DNA from: Cyanophora paradoxa
Lineage: Eukaryota > Glaucocystophyceae > Cyanophorales > Cyanophoraceae
Length of the DNA: 64,000 bases
Assembly: GCA_004431415.1 (NCBI GenBank)
Contig: QPMI01000122.1
Location: 88,491-152,490 of the forward strand
Reading direction: 5' to 3'
The notes beneath the pieces are model-generated. The model was not told the DNA's origin, did no database searches, and saw nothing but the letters and a program-made list of their open reading frames with translations. Every line of letters begins with the position of its first letter. The stretch's first letter is position 1. A program made the position numbers and the translations under genes. Positions 1 to 11,498 of this stretch are shown here, piece after piece.

Positions 1-2563
1 CTGCGCGGGCCGGCTGGGTCAGCAGGGGCCGGCGCGGCGGGGGTAGGGGGGCGGAGCGCACGTGCTGCATGTGGCCCTGGGCGACGTGACCGGAGTAGCG
101 CTGCAGGCCCGAGGCCTGGGGCAGGGGCGCCGGGCTCGAGACGCCCATGTTCTGCTTCGGCTTGCGGCCGGGCTTGCGGCGCAGGTTGGCGAGGCGCTCG
201 CTCTCCTTGAGGTTGGCGTCAGAGTGCTCCTTCGCGTTTCTTGCCAGGTACGCCACCACGTGCCCGTCGATTTGGCCCCAGCGGTCTGCGCGCGAGGGCT
301 CGGCCGGGGCGCGGCACACGGTCCGGGCCGGAGGGCAGACGCACGGGTGGCGACGCGGGCCTGGATCTCAGACTTGATGGAGAGGATCCAGCCGAAGAAC
401 ATCATGACAGCCTCCTCGTACATCGAGAGCGCCCGCGCGTGGTTCCGGTGGAAACGCTTCATGTGCATGTCGAACTGCGCCGGGGAGGGTCGGTTCGGGT
501 GGCGCCGGCGGGGCGGCGGCGGCCCGGGGCGGGGGCGCACGAGCTCGTAGGCGGAGCGGCGGCGGCGGCGGGAGCCGGAGCCGTCGCCGTCGTCCATGTC
601 CTCCTCCTCCTCCATGACCTCGTGCTCGACCTGGTGGTGGTGGTGCATCATCTCCATCTGGCCCCCTCCCACCGGCTCGATCGGCTGCTGCATCCCGTCC
701 GGGCCCATCTGCACGGCCCCCGTGCCGTCGTCCCCGCCCATCTCGCCCATCTGCATCGAGGACGCCGTCGAGCGGCGCGGCTGAGGCGGCTGCGAGATGC
801 GCCGCGGCGGCGGGTGCGGGTCCTGCTTCGTCGACGTGTTCATCGTGCTCTGCACCGGCGAGTCAGCGCCGCTGGCGGGGGCCGGGCCGGGGCGGGGCGG
901 GGGCAGGCCTTGCGGCGCTCAAGATCGTCGCGCTTCTGGTTGACGACATCCTTGGCCTTCTGGAAGTTGCGAAAGAGGGTCTTGTACTGCTCCATGTACT
1001 TCCAGTACATCTCCTGCAGGTTTTCGTTGTCCAGCGACTGGATGTACTGCAGGAACGACTCGTACGCCGGCCGGTCGTCCCCCATCCCGTCCTCCCCGTC
1101 CTTCATCCGCCGCGACCGCTTCCGCATCGCCTTTCCGTCCGACATGTCCGACGAGCGGCCGGGGAGCGTGAGGGGGCCCGGCGCCATCAGCGTCGGGAGG
1201 CTCTGGATGGTCGCCGTCCAGGACGAGGCCGGGGCGGCGTAGGTCATGGTGGCGGCCGGCACGGCGACGGTCATGTGCGCCTGCTGGTGGTGGTGGTGGT
1301 AGGCCGGCTGGACGTGGCCGTGGGCATGCGCGTGCGCCGCCGGGTCGTGCGCGACGTGCCCGTGCTGCACCATCACGCCGCCCGAGGCCGCCACCTCCTC
1401 CATCGGGTGCGCGTGCGCGTGCGCGTGCGCGTGGGCCTGCGCCTGAGCCTGCGCGTGGTGCATCGCAGCCGGGTCCACTGGCATCGACGCCTCCGGCATC
1501 TGGTACTGCGGCGGGGCGTGCATCCCCATCTCCTCCTCCTTCTTCTTGGCCGAGCGCCGCTTGCGCGAGCCCTTGCCGAAGTCATCGTCGTTCTGGTCGT
1601 CCTCCTCCTCGCTGAGCTCGCCCGCCTCCTGCTTCTTGCGCGACGCACGGCGCTGGCGCTTGCCGCTCACGTCGCCTCCATCCGCGCCCGGAGTCGGAGG
1701 CGGAGCGCCGTGGCTGATCGGCAGCGGAGGAGCGTGCTCGGCGTGCTGAGGCATCGCCTGCTGCACCTCCTGCGGCACCTCCGGCTGCTGCTTCTGGCTC
1801 TCGTCATCGGTCAGGTCGGACTCCTCCAAGACACCGTTGTCCACGCCGATGATACGGCCGGGGAGCGGCTTCAGGGTGCCAGTGGCCGCCACGTACGTGC
1901 TCCTGCGACGGAGTCAGGAGCTCCGGCAAAAGGAAGACGATAACTAAAAAAGCTTTCTGATAAGAATGGTACGCATGGAACACGCACCGGCAGAGGAAGG
2001 AGAGGTTGTCCTCGGGAAGGATCGGGCTGGGCTCGTCCGGCTTCAGGTGGTAGATGGCCACCTTCTCGTGCGCACTGGACAGGAGCAAATTCAAATTCAA
2101 AAGCGTTACGGAACTACAAAGCACGCTACCTCTCCGCGGGCTGGCCCTTCTCACGCGACTCCGAGAAGAAGATTTCGCGGGGCTCAGCCGGGTGCGGAAG
2201 GCCGGGCGCATCGGGCGTAGGAGCGGGCTGTAACACAATTAGAGCTCGCAGAGAGCATTGGCGGAAGCGCGCCGACCTGGTACGCATGCCGAGGGAAGAA
2301 GTACCACCTGATGTCAACAAGCACGGCGGCGGGGTTCTCATCTGTCGGAAAGGTATCGGAATTCAATTAGGAACCCGGAAAAGCGCATTGGAGGCGCCCC
2401 CGGCCGGGAAAGAGCGGCACGGACCCCTTGTGTAAATCTTCTCGATGGCAGCGACGTGCTTCTCGTGCCCGATGTCGATATAAGTCACTTCGCCCATATC
2501 GTACTGCACGCCACCGAGCAGAAACGACCGGTACATCCTCTTGTTCAAGTGCCGGCCTCCCAT
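1..2563 (-). CDS. BAH-domain nuclear protein, 3' end beyond window
   Basis: Spliced gene on the minus strand. An early exon starts with ATG at 2563, but an in-frame M at 2728 or an upstream exon could be the true start. Exons near 2563-2430, 2330-2280, 2230-2130 and 2080-2010 encode a bromo-adjacent-homology-like fold: VLVDIRWYFFPRHAYQ, then REIFFSESRE, then LPEDNLSFLCR. BAH domains read nucleosomes or mediate chromatin contacts. The next exon (about 1890-910) is acidic and basic by turns, has lysine/arginine-rich nuclear-localisation-like runs, a His/Ala repeat (HAHAHAHAHA, about 1400-1440) and a predicted helical stretch (AYESFLQYIQSLDNENLQ). The exon from about 838 is His/Met-rich and ends in FHRNHARALSMYEEAVMMFF. 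The reading frame continues to position 1, so the C-terminus is missing. Function as a chromatin reader is inferred from the BAH-like motif only; I see no PHD or bromodomain in this window. Confidence 0.6.
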
Positions 2564-3020
2564 CCCGATTGACTCGCCGAGGACAGTCGCGACCCGCTCC
2601 GCCACAACAGCAGTGACAGGTGCCTGTTTCCGTAGCGGAAAACCCAAGTGAGGCCCCGTGAGACCACCGCGAGGACGAAAAAGCGGCGGACGCACGGCGG
2701 CGACCTGCTCCGCCGCTTGACCCTCCATTCTGAACGAACTGCGGGGCCACCCGAAATCCCGAGGCTGGGCGAAGCTTCAACGACCGGAACTTTTGAACCC
2801 CGTGAAACGGGGCTACGTTGCCAAAGGATGGCGGGGCTACGCGCACCAGCGAGGGCTACGAAGAAGCAAGTTGTGGGGGGTAAATGTTGTAGGGGGGTAC
2901 ATCCATTCCTATTCGCCGCATCGGTTATCCAGGGCTCCGTTCGGGCGGAGCGCCGAGCGCACCCCTTCAGAGCTAGCTTTGTGCGGGCGGTTGCAGCCAG
3001 CTCGGGCGCGCCGGGCCGAG

Positions 3021-6000
3021 ATGTCGCACGCCGCCGCCGCGGCGGTCCCTGCCGTCGAGGGGCACGGGACGGGTCACTCTTTCGTGTCGGCCTCCCTCGC
3101 CGAGTACTGCCTGGCACGTATCCCGCTCCCTCGGGCTCGGCGCCCCTTAGCTTAAACTCGAGGCGCAGCAATACGGCACCTTCGCGGTGGTCTCTTTTGC
3201 TAGCAGTCGGTTTGCGATCCTGTTCCCGAAGATCAAGCTGCCTCTCATCTCGTGAGCCCGCGCGCTCGGATCGAATCCCAGCCGCCCGCCGAGGAGCCCG
3301 AACCTGCTCTCGCAGCGGTTATCTCATCGCGGGAATCATCGTCGGCCCTTTCGTGCTTAACATCGTCGAGAAGTCCGCGCTGCCGCACCTCGGCTTCATC
3401 ACGTAAGCTCAGCTGGAAGCGGCGCCCGAGCTTGCGAACCTGATCCTGCTGCCCCGCGCCGCGCAGTCAGTTCGCCCTAGCTTTCATTTCCTTTTCGGCG
3501 GGGGCCGGTGCGAACGTCCCGCCTCTGTGTCCTTTCCCGCGCTGATGCGGCTCCTTATCGCCATCCGCCAGAGCTCTACCTGCCCGGTGAGCCCTTTCCG
3601 GCAGGGATGAGCCGCGTCCAGTCGGCGCAGCGACGGGGGAGCGCTGGTCGCCGCCCGCGGCCCAAGGGCTGACGCTCGGACCCGCGCAGAGCTGCGGGAG
3701 TTGTTCAAGCAGATCATATGGATCACGGGCTTGATTGGGGTTTTCACGTACATCATCTCGACCTTTGTGGTCATGGGGCTCTCCTCGGGCGGCCTGTGCG
3801 CCCCGATCCCGCCCCCCACCCGCCGCCCCGCGCGCCGCCCCGCCGCCCGCAGCCGACCGCCGCGCCGCGCCCGCGCAGGCTACCGTCCATGGTCGGGCAA
3901 TCGACGTCGTGCAGTGCGCCCGGCGCCGCCGCGTGTCGCGCCCCCTCGCCGCGCTGAGGGGCGGCAGTCTTCGGGGTCTCGCTGGTCGTGGCATCGATCA
4001 TGGTCGCCCGATCGCCCGCCTCCGCCATCGCCATCGTGCGGCCCCCCGCGCGTCCCGTCGCGTCGCGTCGCCGGCGCGCTGACACGTCGCCCACGCCCCG
4101 CCCCGCCCCGCCCCGCCCCGCCCTTCCCCGCCCCTGCCTGCAGGTGAAGGAGCTGCGCGCCAAGGGCCCCTTCACGTCCGCCCTCCTCGGCGTCACCGTC
4201 GTCTGTGCGCGCCCCCGCCCCCTCCCCCGCCCCTCCGGGGTCGCATGCGCGGCGACGGTGAGACGGGGCGGCAGGCGATGTGGTGGTGCTGATCCTCTTC
4301 GCCGTCTCGATCGAGGTGGGGCGGACGAGCTGCTACCCCGGGAAGAGCTTCAACATCATCGCCCTCTGCGTCCTCGTCCTCGAGCTCGCCCTCGCCGTCG
4401 GCATCGGCTACTGCGTCGGCAAGCTCCTCATCTGTCCGCCCGCCCCGCCCCGCCCCGCCCCGCCGCTTCAAGGGCCGACGCGCCGGCAGTCTACCTGTGG
4501 ATCCCGCGGGTGCCGGCGGAGTTCCTGATCCTCCCGACGGGCTTCATCCTCTTCCTCATCTCGAACGCCATCACGAACTACACGGAGGAGCACTTCTCCT
4601 ACGAGATCAACCTCGAGCCCCTCCTCATCTGTCCGCCCCCGCCCCCCTCGCCCCGGCTCGCCCTCCCGCGCCCCCCCCTCCGCCCGCCTGAGCCCCGCCC
4701 GCCCGGCAGGCATCGTGGGCGGCTACATCGCGACCAACCAGTCGCTGAACCGCAACAAGTTCCTCATGCTCATCTCCAAGTCCGGTGCGCCCCGCCAAGG
4801 GCCCGCCGCCCGGCCCCGAGCCCCGGCCCGACGCCGGCTTAACCCCGACGCGCAGGCCCCTACATCTTCATCCCCTTCTTCACCCTCACGGGCGCCGCCC
4901 TCGACCTCGGCGTCATGTTCAAGGCGCCCCCGCCCCCCGGCGTCCCGCGCGCCCGCGCGCGCCCGCGCGGCGGCGGCTGAGCGCGGGGCGCAGTCGATCG
5001 CGTTCGCGTGCATCCTCTTCGCCGTGCGGATGATCTGCATCTTCTTCGGGTCGTTCCTCGGGGGCGTGATGGCGAAGAGCCCCAAGTCGCACAACCTCCA
5101 CATGTGGATGACGATGCTCACCCAGGCCGGCGTCTCCCTCGGCCTCGCCCTCAAGGTCGCCACCGCCTTCAAGGGTCCGCCCCGCCCCGCGCCCCGCGCC
5201 CCGCGGTGCCGGCGGCCGGCCGACGGGGGCGGGCGCCGGGGCAGGGTTCGGGGACTCGCTGGCGACGTCGGTGATCGCGGTGGTCGTGATCAACCAGCTG
5301 GTGGGCCCCGTGCTCTGCAAGGTGGGCATCAAGCGCGTCGGCGAGGCCCGCTCCCTCGCCGAGGCCGCCCTCGACATGGTCGGCGAGGGCCGCGCCGTGC
5401 GCCCCGCCCGCCCCTACCCTTCCCTCTCGCCCGCGCACGCCCCGCCGCCGCCGCCGACGCCGCCGATGCCGCTGGACGCAGGGTGTGATCAACCGGGTGC
5501 TGATCCTGGGGGCCGAGCCGGACGCCTTCCCCCTCGCCGTCCGCCTCCTCCGCGACCACTACCACGTCCGCCCCCGCCCCCGACCCCGCCCCCGCCCGCC
5601 TTCGCCTCCGACGCGAGCCGCCCGGGGCCGGGCCCCGCAGGTGGTCGTCGTGGACTTCGACCAGGAGAAGCTGGACCGGATGACGGAGCGGCTGACGGCG
5701 GCGGACAAGTACATGCGGGAGAAGAGCCTGCTGCGGGCGAAGCGCGAGGAGCACGGCGGGCACGGCGGGCACGGCGAGCACGGGGCCCCCGCCCCCGCGG
5801 CGAAGAAGGAGGCGGACGTGGAGGCGGCAGGGGCCGGCGAGAAGAAGGAGGCGGCGTACCGGGGGGCGGTGGTGCACGAGCTGATCGGGGGCAAGTTCGA
5901 GGCGCGGCAGCTGGGCGTGCTCGAGGGGGGCGACCTGGAGCGCGTCGGCGTGCTCGTCGAGAGCGCCACGCTCGACCTCGACAGGCACAACACCGTCGCC

Positions 6001-6693
6001 GCCATCGCCTGCTTCGAGAACGACCGCCTCAACTACATGGCCTGCAAGCACATCGTCCACCAGCTCAAGCTCGGGCGCGTCTGCTGCCGCCTCACCAACG
6101 CCGAGTGGCGGGAGACGCTGGTGGCGCTGGGCGTCTACCCCATCTACAACCTCTCGCTCTGCGCGCACTACGCCTTCCAGACGCTCTTCACGGCGCCGCA
6201 CCAGAAGTTCGACTTCCTCTTCCTCCCCGTCTCCGCCCAGGCCGTCGGCTCCGTCATCGAGCTCTTCGAGCACGACTTCTTCCTCGCCGGCCTCTCCCCC
6301 GAGCAGCGCGACGCCTTCGCCGCCCAGCACCCGGGGCCCTACGAGTCTGGCCTCATCGCCCGCCCCTCCGAGGCCGCCGCCGCCGCCGCCGCCGCCAACG
6401 CGCAGGCCGGCATCGGGCGGCTGCTGGCGGGCGGGGACGGGATGAAGGAGCACGAGCGGTCCGAGTTCCTGGACCACCTGTGCATGCGGGAGGAGGACGG
6501 GGCCCGCATCGAGGCCGAGGAGAAGCGCGTCCTCGAGCTCCTCGCCTCCGGCTCCTCCCTCTCCTCCCTCCGCGCCGAAGCCCCGCGCCCCGTCCCCCCC
6601 GGCTCCGTCGTCCCCTCCGACGCCCCCCGCGCCGGGCCCGGCGGCGGCGGCGGCGTGCCCCTGCCCCCGCTCCCGCCCCGCGGCAACTCTTAG
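3021..6693 (+). CDS. CPA2-family cation/proton antiporter with Rossmann (TrkA-N-like) domain
   Basis: At least ten exons separated by short CCCCGCC-rich introns. The start is ATG 3021 (MSHAAAAAVPAVEGHG). Membrane segments follow in the order expected of a KefB/KEA-type antiporter: FAILFPKIKLPLIS, LIAGIIVGPFVLNIVEKS, IIWITGLIGVFTYIISTFVV, VSLVVASIMVARSPASAIAI, DVVVLILFAVSIE, LVLELALAVGIGYCVGKLL, PTGFILFLISNAI, a re-entrant-like GPYIFIPFFTLTGAALDLGV, AFACILFAVRMICIFFGSFL, and VIAVVVINQLVGPVLCKVGI. The C-terminal part from about 5490 begins VLILGAEPDAFPLAVRLL and contains VVVVDFDQEKLDRM, a nucleotide-binding Rossmann pattern as in TrkA-N/RCK domains. The soluble part is about 380 residues and ends at TAG 6691-6693 after a Pro/Gly tail. 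The likely role is K+ or Na+/H+ exchange in an organelle or plasma membrane. Ion and membrane cannot be told from sequence. Confidence 0.8.
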
Positions 6694-7072
6694 GTAGGAC
6701 CCGGGAGCGCCCCCAGCTTCGACCGTACCCGTAGCTATCTATAGTGATTCATCGTTCATCTTACGTATGGCAGGTAGAGAGTCAGGCAGGACCGCGTGCA
6801 CAGTTCTAGAGTTTGGATGCCTTTACTGCCTGGGCCCGCGCCCAGCGAGTTTCAAATACATCGATTGATCATGAAGCATGCGTGGAACAGAAGAGCGGCG
6901 AGTCGAGCGGGGAACGAGATCTAGAGAGGGCGGGGTAGGAGAAGGTGCCGGGCCCCGGAAGGGCGGGGAGCCGGCGCCTAGGCCTGGCCATGGGGGCGTG
7001 TCGGAGGATGGGACACCGGGAGGTGCGGATGGATGGGATGCGCGTGGGGCGGGGCGGGGCGGGGCGGGGGGC
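6694..7072. other. Intergenic, convergent 3' ends
   Basis: The gap lies between the antiporter stop and the ARPC3 stop, so both genes end here. I see no open frame with gene character. A (GGGGC)n run at about 7047-7068 is C-rich on the ARPC3 sense strand. No other structure is recognised. Confidence 0.6.
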
Positions 7073-7785
7073 TCAGATGGCAGTCTTGTTCATGAACTTC
7101 TTCTTGCTGAAGGCCATCCAGTGCTTGTTGGGCTGGCCCGTCGCAAAGACCAGGTCCGCCACCCGCCGCGAGCACTCCTGCCGCACCTGCCGCGCGTACT
7201 CCCGGAACAGGTCTGCGCCCCCGCGTCGCCACGCGGCGCGGCTGGGCGCGCTGGCGGCCGCCGGGCGCGTCGAGCGCACCGCCCTCCGCGGGGTCGGCGG
7301 GGTCGGAGAAGAGGCCGCCGAAGGGGAATCCGGGCTGCCCGGGGATCGGGAACTCCTGCAGGGCGAAGACGTTCACGGCCTGCGCGGGGCGGGGGTTGGC
7401 TCGGCAGCGGCGAGGGGGGCCGAGCTCGGGCGGGCCTTGTGGGCCTTGTCCTTCGTGTCGCATCCCTCCATCTTCTTCAGGCAGATGTTGATGAAGAGCG
7501 TGAGGTACATGAGGAGCCTGTCCGCCGGGCCCTCGATCGAAAAAGTGCGAAACATGATGTTGGGGCGGAAGAGGTCGATGGCCTCGTCGATGATGTCCGG
7601 CTTGTCTGCGCGCCCGCCGTTAGCTACGCCGCTCCAGCGTGCGCCGCGGCGCACGCGCCTGGGTCCGCGATGTTCGCCCGCTGCCCGCTCTTAACGACGA
7701 CCGAGTTGCCGAGCTTCAGCGGGAGCAGCAGGCAGCCGCACGCCTGCTTCGCCTGCACGGCGTTGAAGCTACTGTGGTAGACCAT
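7073..7785 (-). CDS. ARPC3: Actin-related protein 2/3 complex subunit 3
   Basis: Three or more exons on the minus strand. The start at 7785 gives MVYHSSFNAVQAKQACG, matching the conserved N-terminal YHS-S motif of ARPC3 (p21-Arc). The second exon reads DIIDEAIDLFRPNIMFRTF and then DRLLMYLTLFINICLKKMEG, the family core. It is followed by EFPIPGQPGFPFGGLFSDP. The final exon ends HWMAFSKKKFMNKTAI before the stop at 7073-7075, matching the family C-terminus W..F.KR.FMNK. The total of about 170-190 codons fits the usual length near 178. The protein is part of the seven-subunit Arp2/3 actin nucleator. Identification rests on several family-specific motifs in the right order and is firm; exact splice sites are approximate. 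Confidence 0.9.
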
Positions 7786-8069
7786 CAATGGCGGTCTGCG
7801 CTGCTGCGCCCCTGTCCTCGACGCGTCGTTTCAAAAAAACGAGCTGGCCAGGCGCCGCGCGAGATGCTGGCTGCGCCTACGCGATGCGATGGACCCTTCG
7901 GACGTGCTGGTGCAGCGGCCGTTCGAGTCGGCGGCAGCTATTAGATAGAGTGTACCCCTCCCGGCCCTTCCGTCAGGCAGCACAGCGACCGCCACGGGAT
8001 ATGTACAGCAGATTCTATCCCGTGACAGAGCGTACACTTGCCCACAGTCTGCGGCGGGCCACCCCCGCG

Positions 8070-11000
8070 CTACCCCCCGCCCCTGAGGGCCGCGACCTGG
8101 CGGTGGAAGACGGGGCGCGGGGGGCTCGCGAGGAGCGGCGTGGAGGCGCCGGACACGGCGGCGGAGGAGGGCCGGCCCGGGGAGATGACGCCGTGGGGGG
8201 GCACGCCAACCGCCGCCCCCGCGACCACCTGTCGGGCCAGGCGCCTCAGCGGCGCCTCGACGCGAGTCGGGAAGGGCGCGGGGCGGGGCGGGCGGGCGGG
8301 CCTGCTTGCGGAGGGCGGTGAACTGGGCCTCGACGCCCTCGAGGTGGCGGCGCTGCTTCTCGGCCTCCGCGGCGCGCGCCTTGACCGCCTCGGCCAGCAC
8401 CGCGTGCAGCTGCTCCCGCTCCGCCTCCGCCGCCTCCAGCGCCCGCCGCTCCCGGAGCCGCTCCTCCATCGCCGCCCGCAGCTCCTCGCGGAAGGTCGCC
8501 CGCCGCTGCGCCGCGCGGCACGCCGCCAGCCGCGGCTCCCCCGCGAACTCCGCCTCGTAGAGCTCCTCCAGGTCTTTCCCCGTCACCTGCACCTGCTCCC
8601 CAGCCCCGCCCGTCAGCCGGCCGGGGCGGGCGGGCCGGGGCGGGGCGGCCTGGAGCTCGGCGACGAGGGCCTGGACGCGGGCCGGCTCGAGGCGGCGGGC
8701 GAGGCGGAGGAGCGCCCGTACCAGCCGCCCGCCTGCGCCGCCTCCCGCCACGCACGGAACGCCCGCGCCCGCCTCCGGAACTGCACCACCGCCAGCACCT
8801 GCCCCGCCCCGGCCCCGCCCCGCTCGCGCCGGAGCGGACGAGGCGAGGGGGGAAGGGAGGGGCGGGGGGCGGGCCTGGGCGGCGGCGGCCTGCTCGGCGA
8901 CGGCGGCGAGCTCGGCGCGGCGGAGGGCCTCCACCTCGTCCCGCACCTCCGCCACCCGCGCCGCCAGCTCCCCGTCGTGCCGCAGCCGCCACGCCCGCGT
9001 CCCTCCCGCCACGCCCGCAGCGCCCCCCGCATCGCGCTGTCGCCCCGCGCCCTCAGCCGCCGCGCGCGGCGGGGCGGGGCGGGGCCGACGGATCGACCCG
9101 GTGCGCACTTCTCGCGGGCGACGCGGCGGAGGCGGGCGGTGAGGCGGGCGTGGCGCGCGGCGGCGCGGGCGCCCTCGCGCCACTCGTCGAACGCCGCCCG
9201 CACCGCCGCCAGCTCCCGCCTGCGCCGCCGCGTCGGGGGCGGAGGGGGCGGGGGCGGGGCGGGGGCGGACCGGCGGAGGAGGGTGCAGCCGACCTGGCGG
9301 TGGGCGCGCTGCTCCCGGAAGGTCCCCGCATCGCCCCGAACGCGTCCTGCGCCCCGCGCGCCCCCGTGAGGCGCCGGGGCGGGCGGGCGGGCGAGGGGCG
9401 GGGGCGCGCGGGGCGCACAGAGAGGAGGCGGCGGCGCTGCGTGCGGGCGACGACGGCGCAGAGGCGGCGGCGGTCGGCCCCGCAGGCGCCCACAGCCGCA
9501 GCGCCGCGAGGGCCGCCGCGAGGCCCCGCCGCGCCCGCCGCGCGTTCATCTCCGCCACGCGCCCCTCGATGCGCAGCTTGCGCCGCACCACGTCCCGCCA
9601 CGCCCGGAACGACTGCCCCGGCGTCAGCCGGCGCCGGCGCCCGCGGGGGCCCCGGGGCGGGGCGGACGAAGGCGGCGGTGCAGTGGAGAGCGAAGGCGCG
9701 CTGCGTCTCGCCCCAGCGCTGCACCGCCGCGCCCCGCTGCCGCAGCTGCCCAACCCCCGCGCGCTCAGCGGGGCTCAGGGGGGCGGGGCGGGGCGGGGCG
9801 GGGCGGACGAGGCGGTCGGCGCGGGTGGCGACGGCGGCGTGGCGGGCCTCGGCGGCCTGCGCGGCGGCCTCGGCGTCGACCCGCAGCTGCGCGATCGTGC
9901 GGACGCCCCCGAGTTCTGCCGCTCCAGCCGCGCCGCCTCCGCCGTCGCCGCCGCCAGCCGCCCGAGAGCTCCTGGCCCGAGGCCCGCAGCGCCCGCGCCT
10001 CCGCCTCGGAGGCCGCCGCGCGCTCGCGCAGGCTGGCGGCCTCGGAGCGGGCGTCGGCGAGGGCGCGCTCGGCCCTGGCGCGCCCCGCCGACTCGGACTC
10101 GAGCTCGGAGGAGAGGCGCTCGACGTCGGCGCGGAGGGCGGCGCGCTCGGCGAGGAGCGCCGCCGCCTGCTCGCGCAGCGCCTCCAGGTGCTCCCGCATC
10201 TTCCCGCCCGCCTCCGACTCGGCCTCCGCCGTCGCCCGCATGGAGGCGTAGTGCCGCTCGAGGTGCGTCTTGAGCGACGCCGTCGCCTCGAGCTCGCTCT
10301 GCGCCTCCCGCAGCCGCCGCTGCGTCTCGTGCAGCTCCGCCCGCAGCGCCCCCGCCGCCTCCGCCTCCCGGTCCCGCCCCTCCAGCGCCCCCTGCAGCTC
10401 CCGCCGCAGCCGCGCCCCTCCGCCTCCAGCCGCGCCGCGCGGGCCGTCTCCGCCTCCAGGCGCCCGCCGAGGTCGGCCGCCTCGGCGCGCAGGCGGTCCG
10501 CCGCCTGCTGCTCCTCCTCCATCACCGTGCGCGCCGCCTCCGCCTCGGCCGTCAGGCGCTCCTTGGCCGCCTCCAGGCCGCCCCGCAGCCGCAGCTCGGC
10601 GTCCAGGCGCCAGCGCAGCTTCCCGATCTCCGCCTCCAGCGACTGGCACCACTCCTGCGCCACCTGCCGTGCCTGCCGGCCCCCGCGCGCCCGCCCCGCG
10701 TCGGCGGCCCGCCGCGGCAGCGCCAGGCGGCCGCGCCCCGCGCACCTTGACCTCGCACTCGAGCTGGTTGCGCAGGAAGGCCTCGTTCAGGGGGCCCGAG
10801 GCGCCCGCCTGGAAGAGGCTCATGCTCACGCCCGACGCGTCCAGCTGCGGCTCCTCCTTCCCCATGCGCGCCTTCTCGCAGTCCTCGATCGTCCTGCGCG
10901 GGCGCGGCTCAGCGGCGGCCCCGCCCGCCCGCGTCGTCCCCGCGCCCGGCGAGCTCCCGCAGCGATCCCGTCACTCACTCGATGAGCTTTTCGATTGCAT

Positions 11001-11160
11001 CGAATCGGGTGGACTCGTCCCCCTCGTAAAGGCTCTTCTCCAGGTCCTCCTTCAGCGCCGCGCGCACGGGCGGCGTCGCCGCGATGATGCTGGACAGGAG
11101 CTGGAAGGCCCTCTCGGCTTGCTGCGAGGCGCTCGCTTCTGAGGAGCCCAAGCCGGACCC
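8070..11160 (-). CDS. SFI1-like repeat / coiled-coil protein
   Basis: Large minus-strand gene with many introns and an uncertain 5' end. An early exon (about 11140-10980) reads QLLSSIIAATPPVRAALKED, then DAIEKLIE before a GTGAGT donor. The next begins TIEDCEKARMGKEEPQ (about 10895). Exons at 10740-9960 form a long alpha-helical coiled coil (for example LEALREQAAALLAERAALRA). Exons at about 9760-8640 contain repeated F/L-x-x-W-R units: SFRAWRDVVRRKL, AFDEWREGARAAA, ALRAWREG, AFRAWREAAQ. This spacing resembles centrin-binding Sfi1 repeats. A last coiled coil (EELRAAMEERLRERRALEAA) precedes a Ser/Pro-rich tail, SPGRPSSAAVSGASTP, and a stop at 8070-8072. A centrosome or basal-body role is inferred from the repeats alone; myosin-like or generic coiled-coil protein remains possible. 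Frames change between exons, so the model needs transcripts. Confidence 0.55.
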
Positions 11161-11498
11161 CCAGCTATGCGGGGCGACTCACCTCATCAGCCACCTCCTT
11201 GCTCGTCGCGCGCTGGAGCAGCACGTCGAGCGGTCTGAGCAAACCCCCCGCGTGAGCAAGCGCGATAGCAGTGCAAGAAGGGGAGCCCCGAACCCTGTGG
11301 CCGCTGGCCTCGCGGACGTGCCCGCAGAGGCGACCATGGCCCGGGGCGGTCCGCGAGCTAGTTTTTAGACTCAGTAGATCCCGCAGATGCAGGCGGAACG
11401 CTTATCGGGCCACTGGCGTCGTCTTCAGCGGCTAGTTGAGAGTTTTGCGGTAGCCCCCCAATAACTGCCCTGGTCTGCCCACGAAGAGCAGCGCGAAG

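Noticed and set aside
1275-1943. Val/Leu/Arg-rich plus-strand frame
   Set aside because: Antisense of the His/Ala and Lys-rich part of the BAH gene.
8038-10985. Long plus-strand frames opposite the SFI1-like gene
   Set aside because: Arg/Pro/Ala-only composition typical of antisense GC-rich DNA; helix and W-R repeats are on the minus strand.
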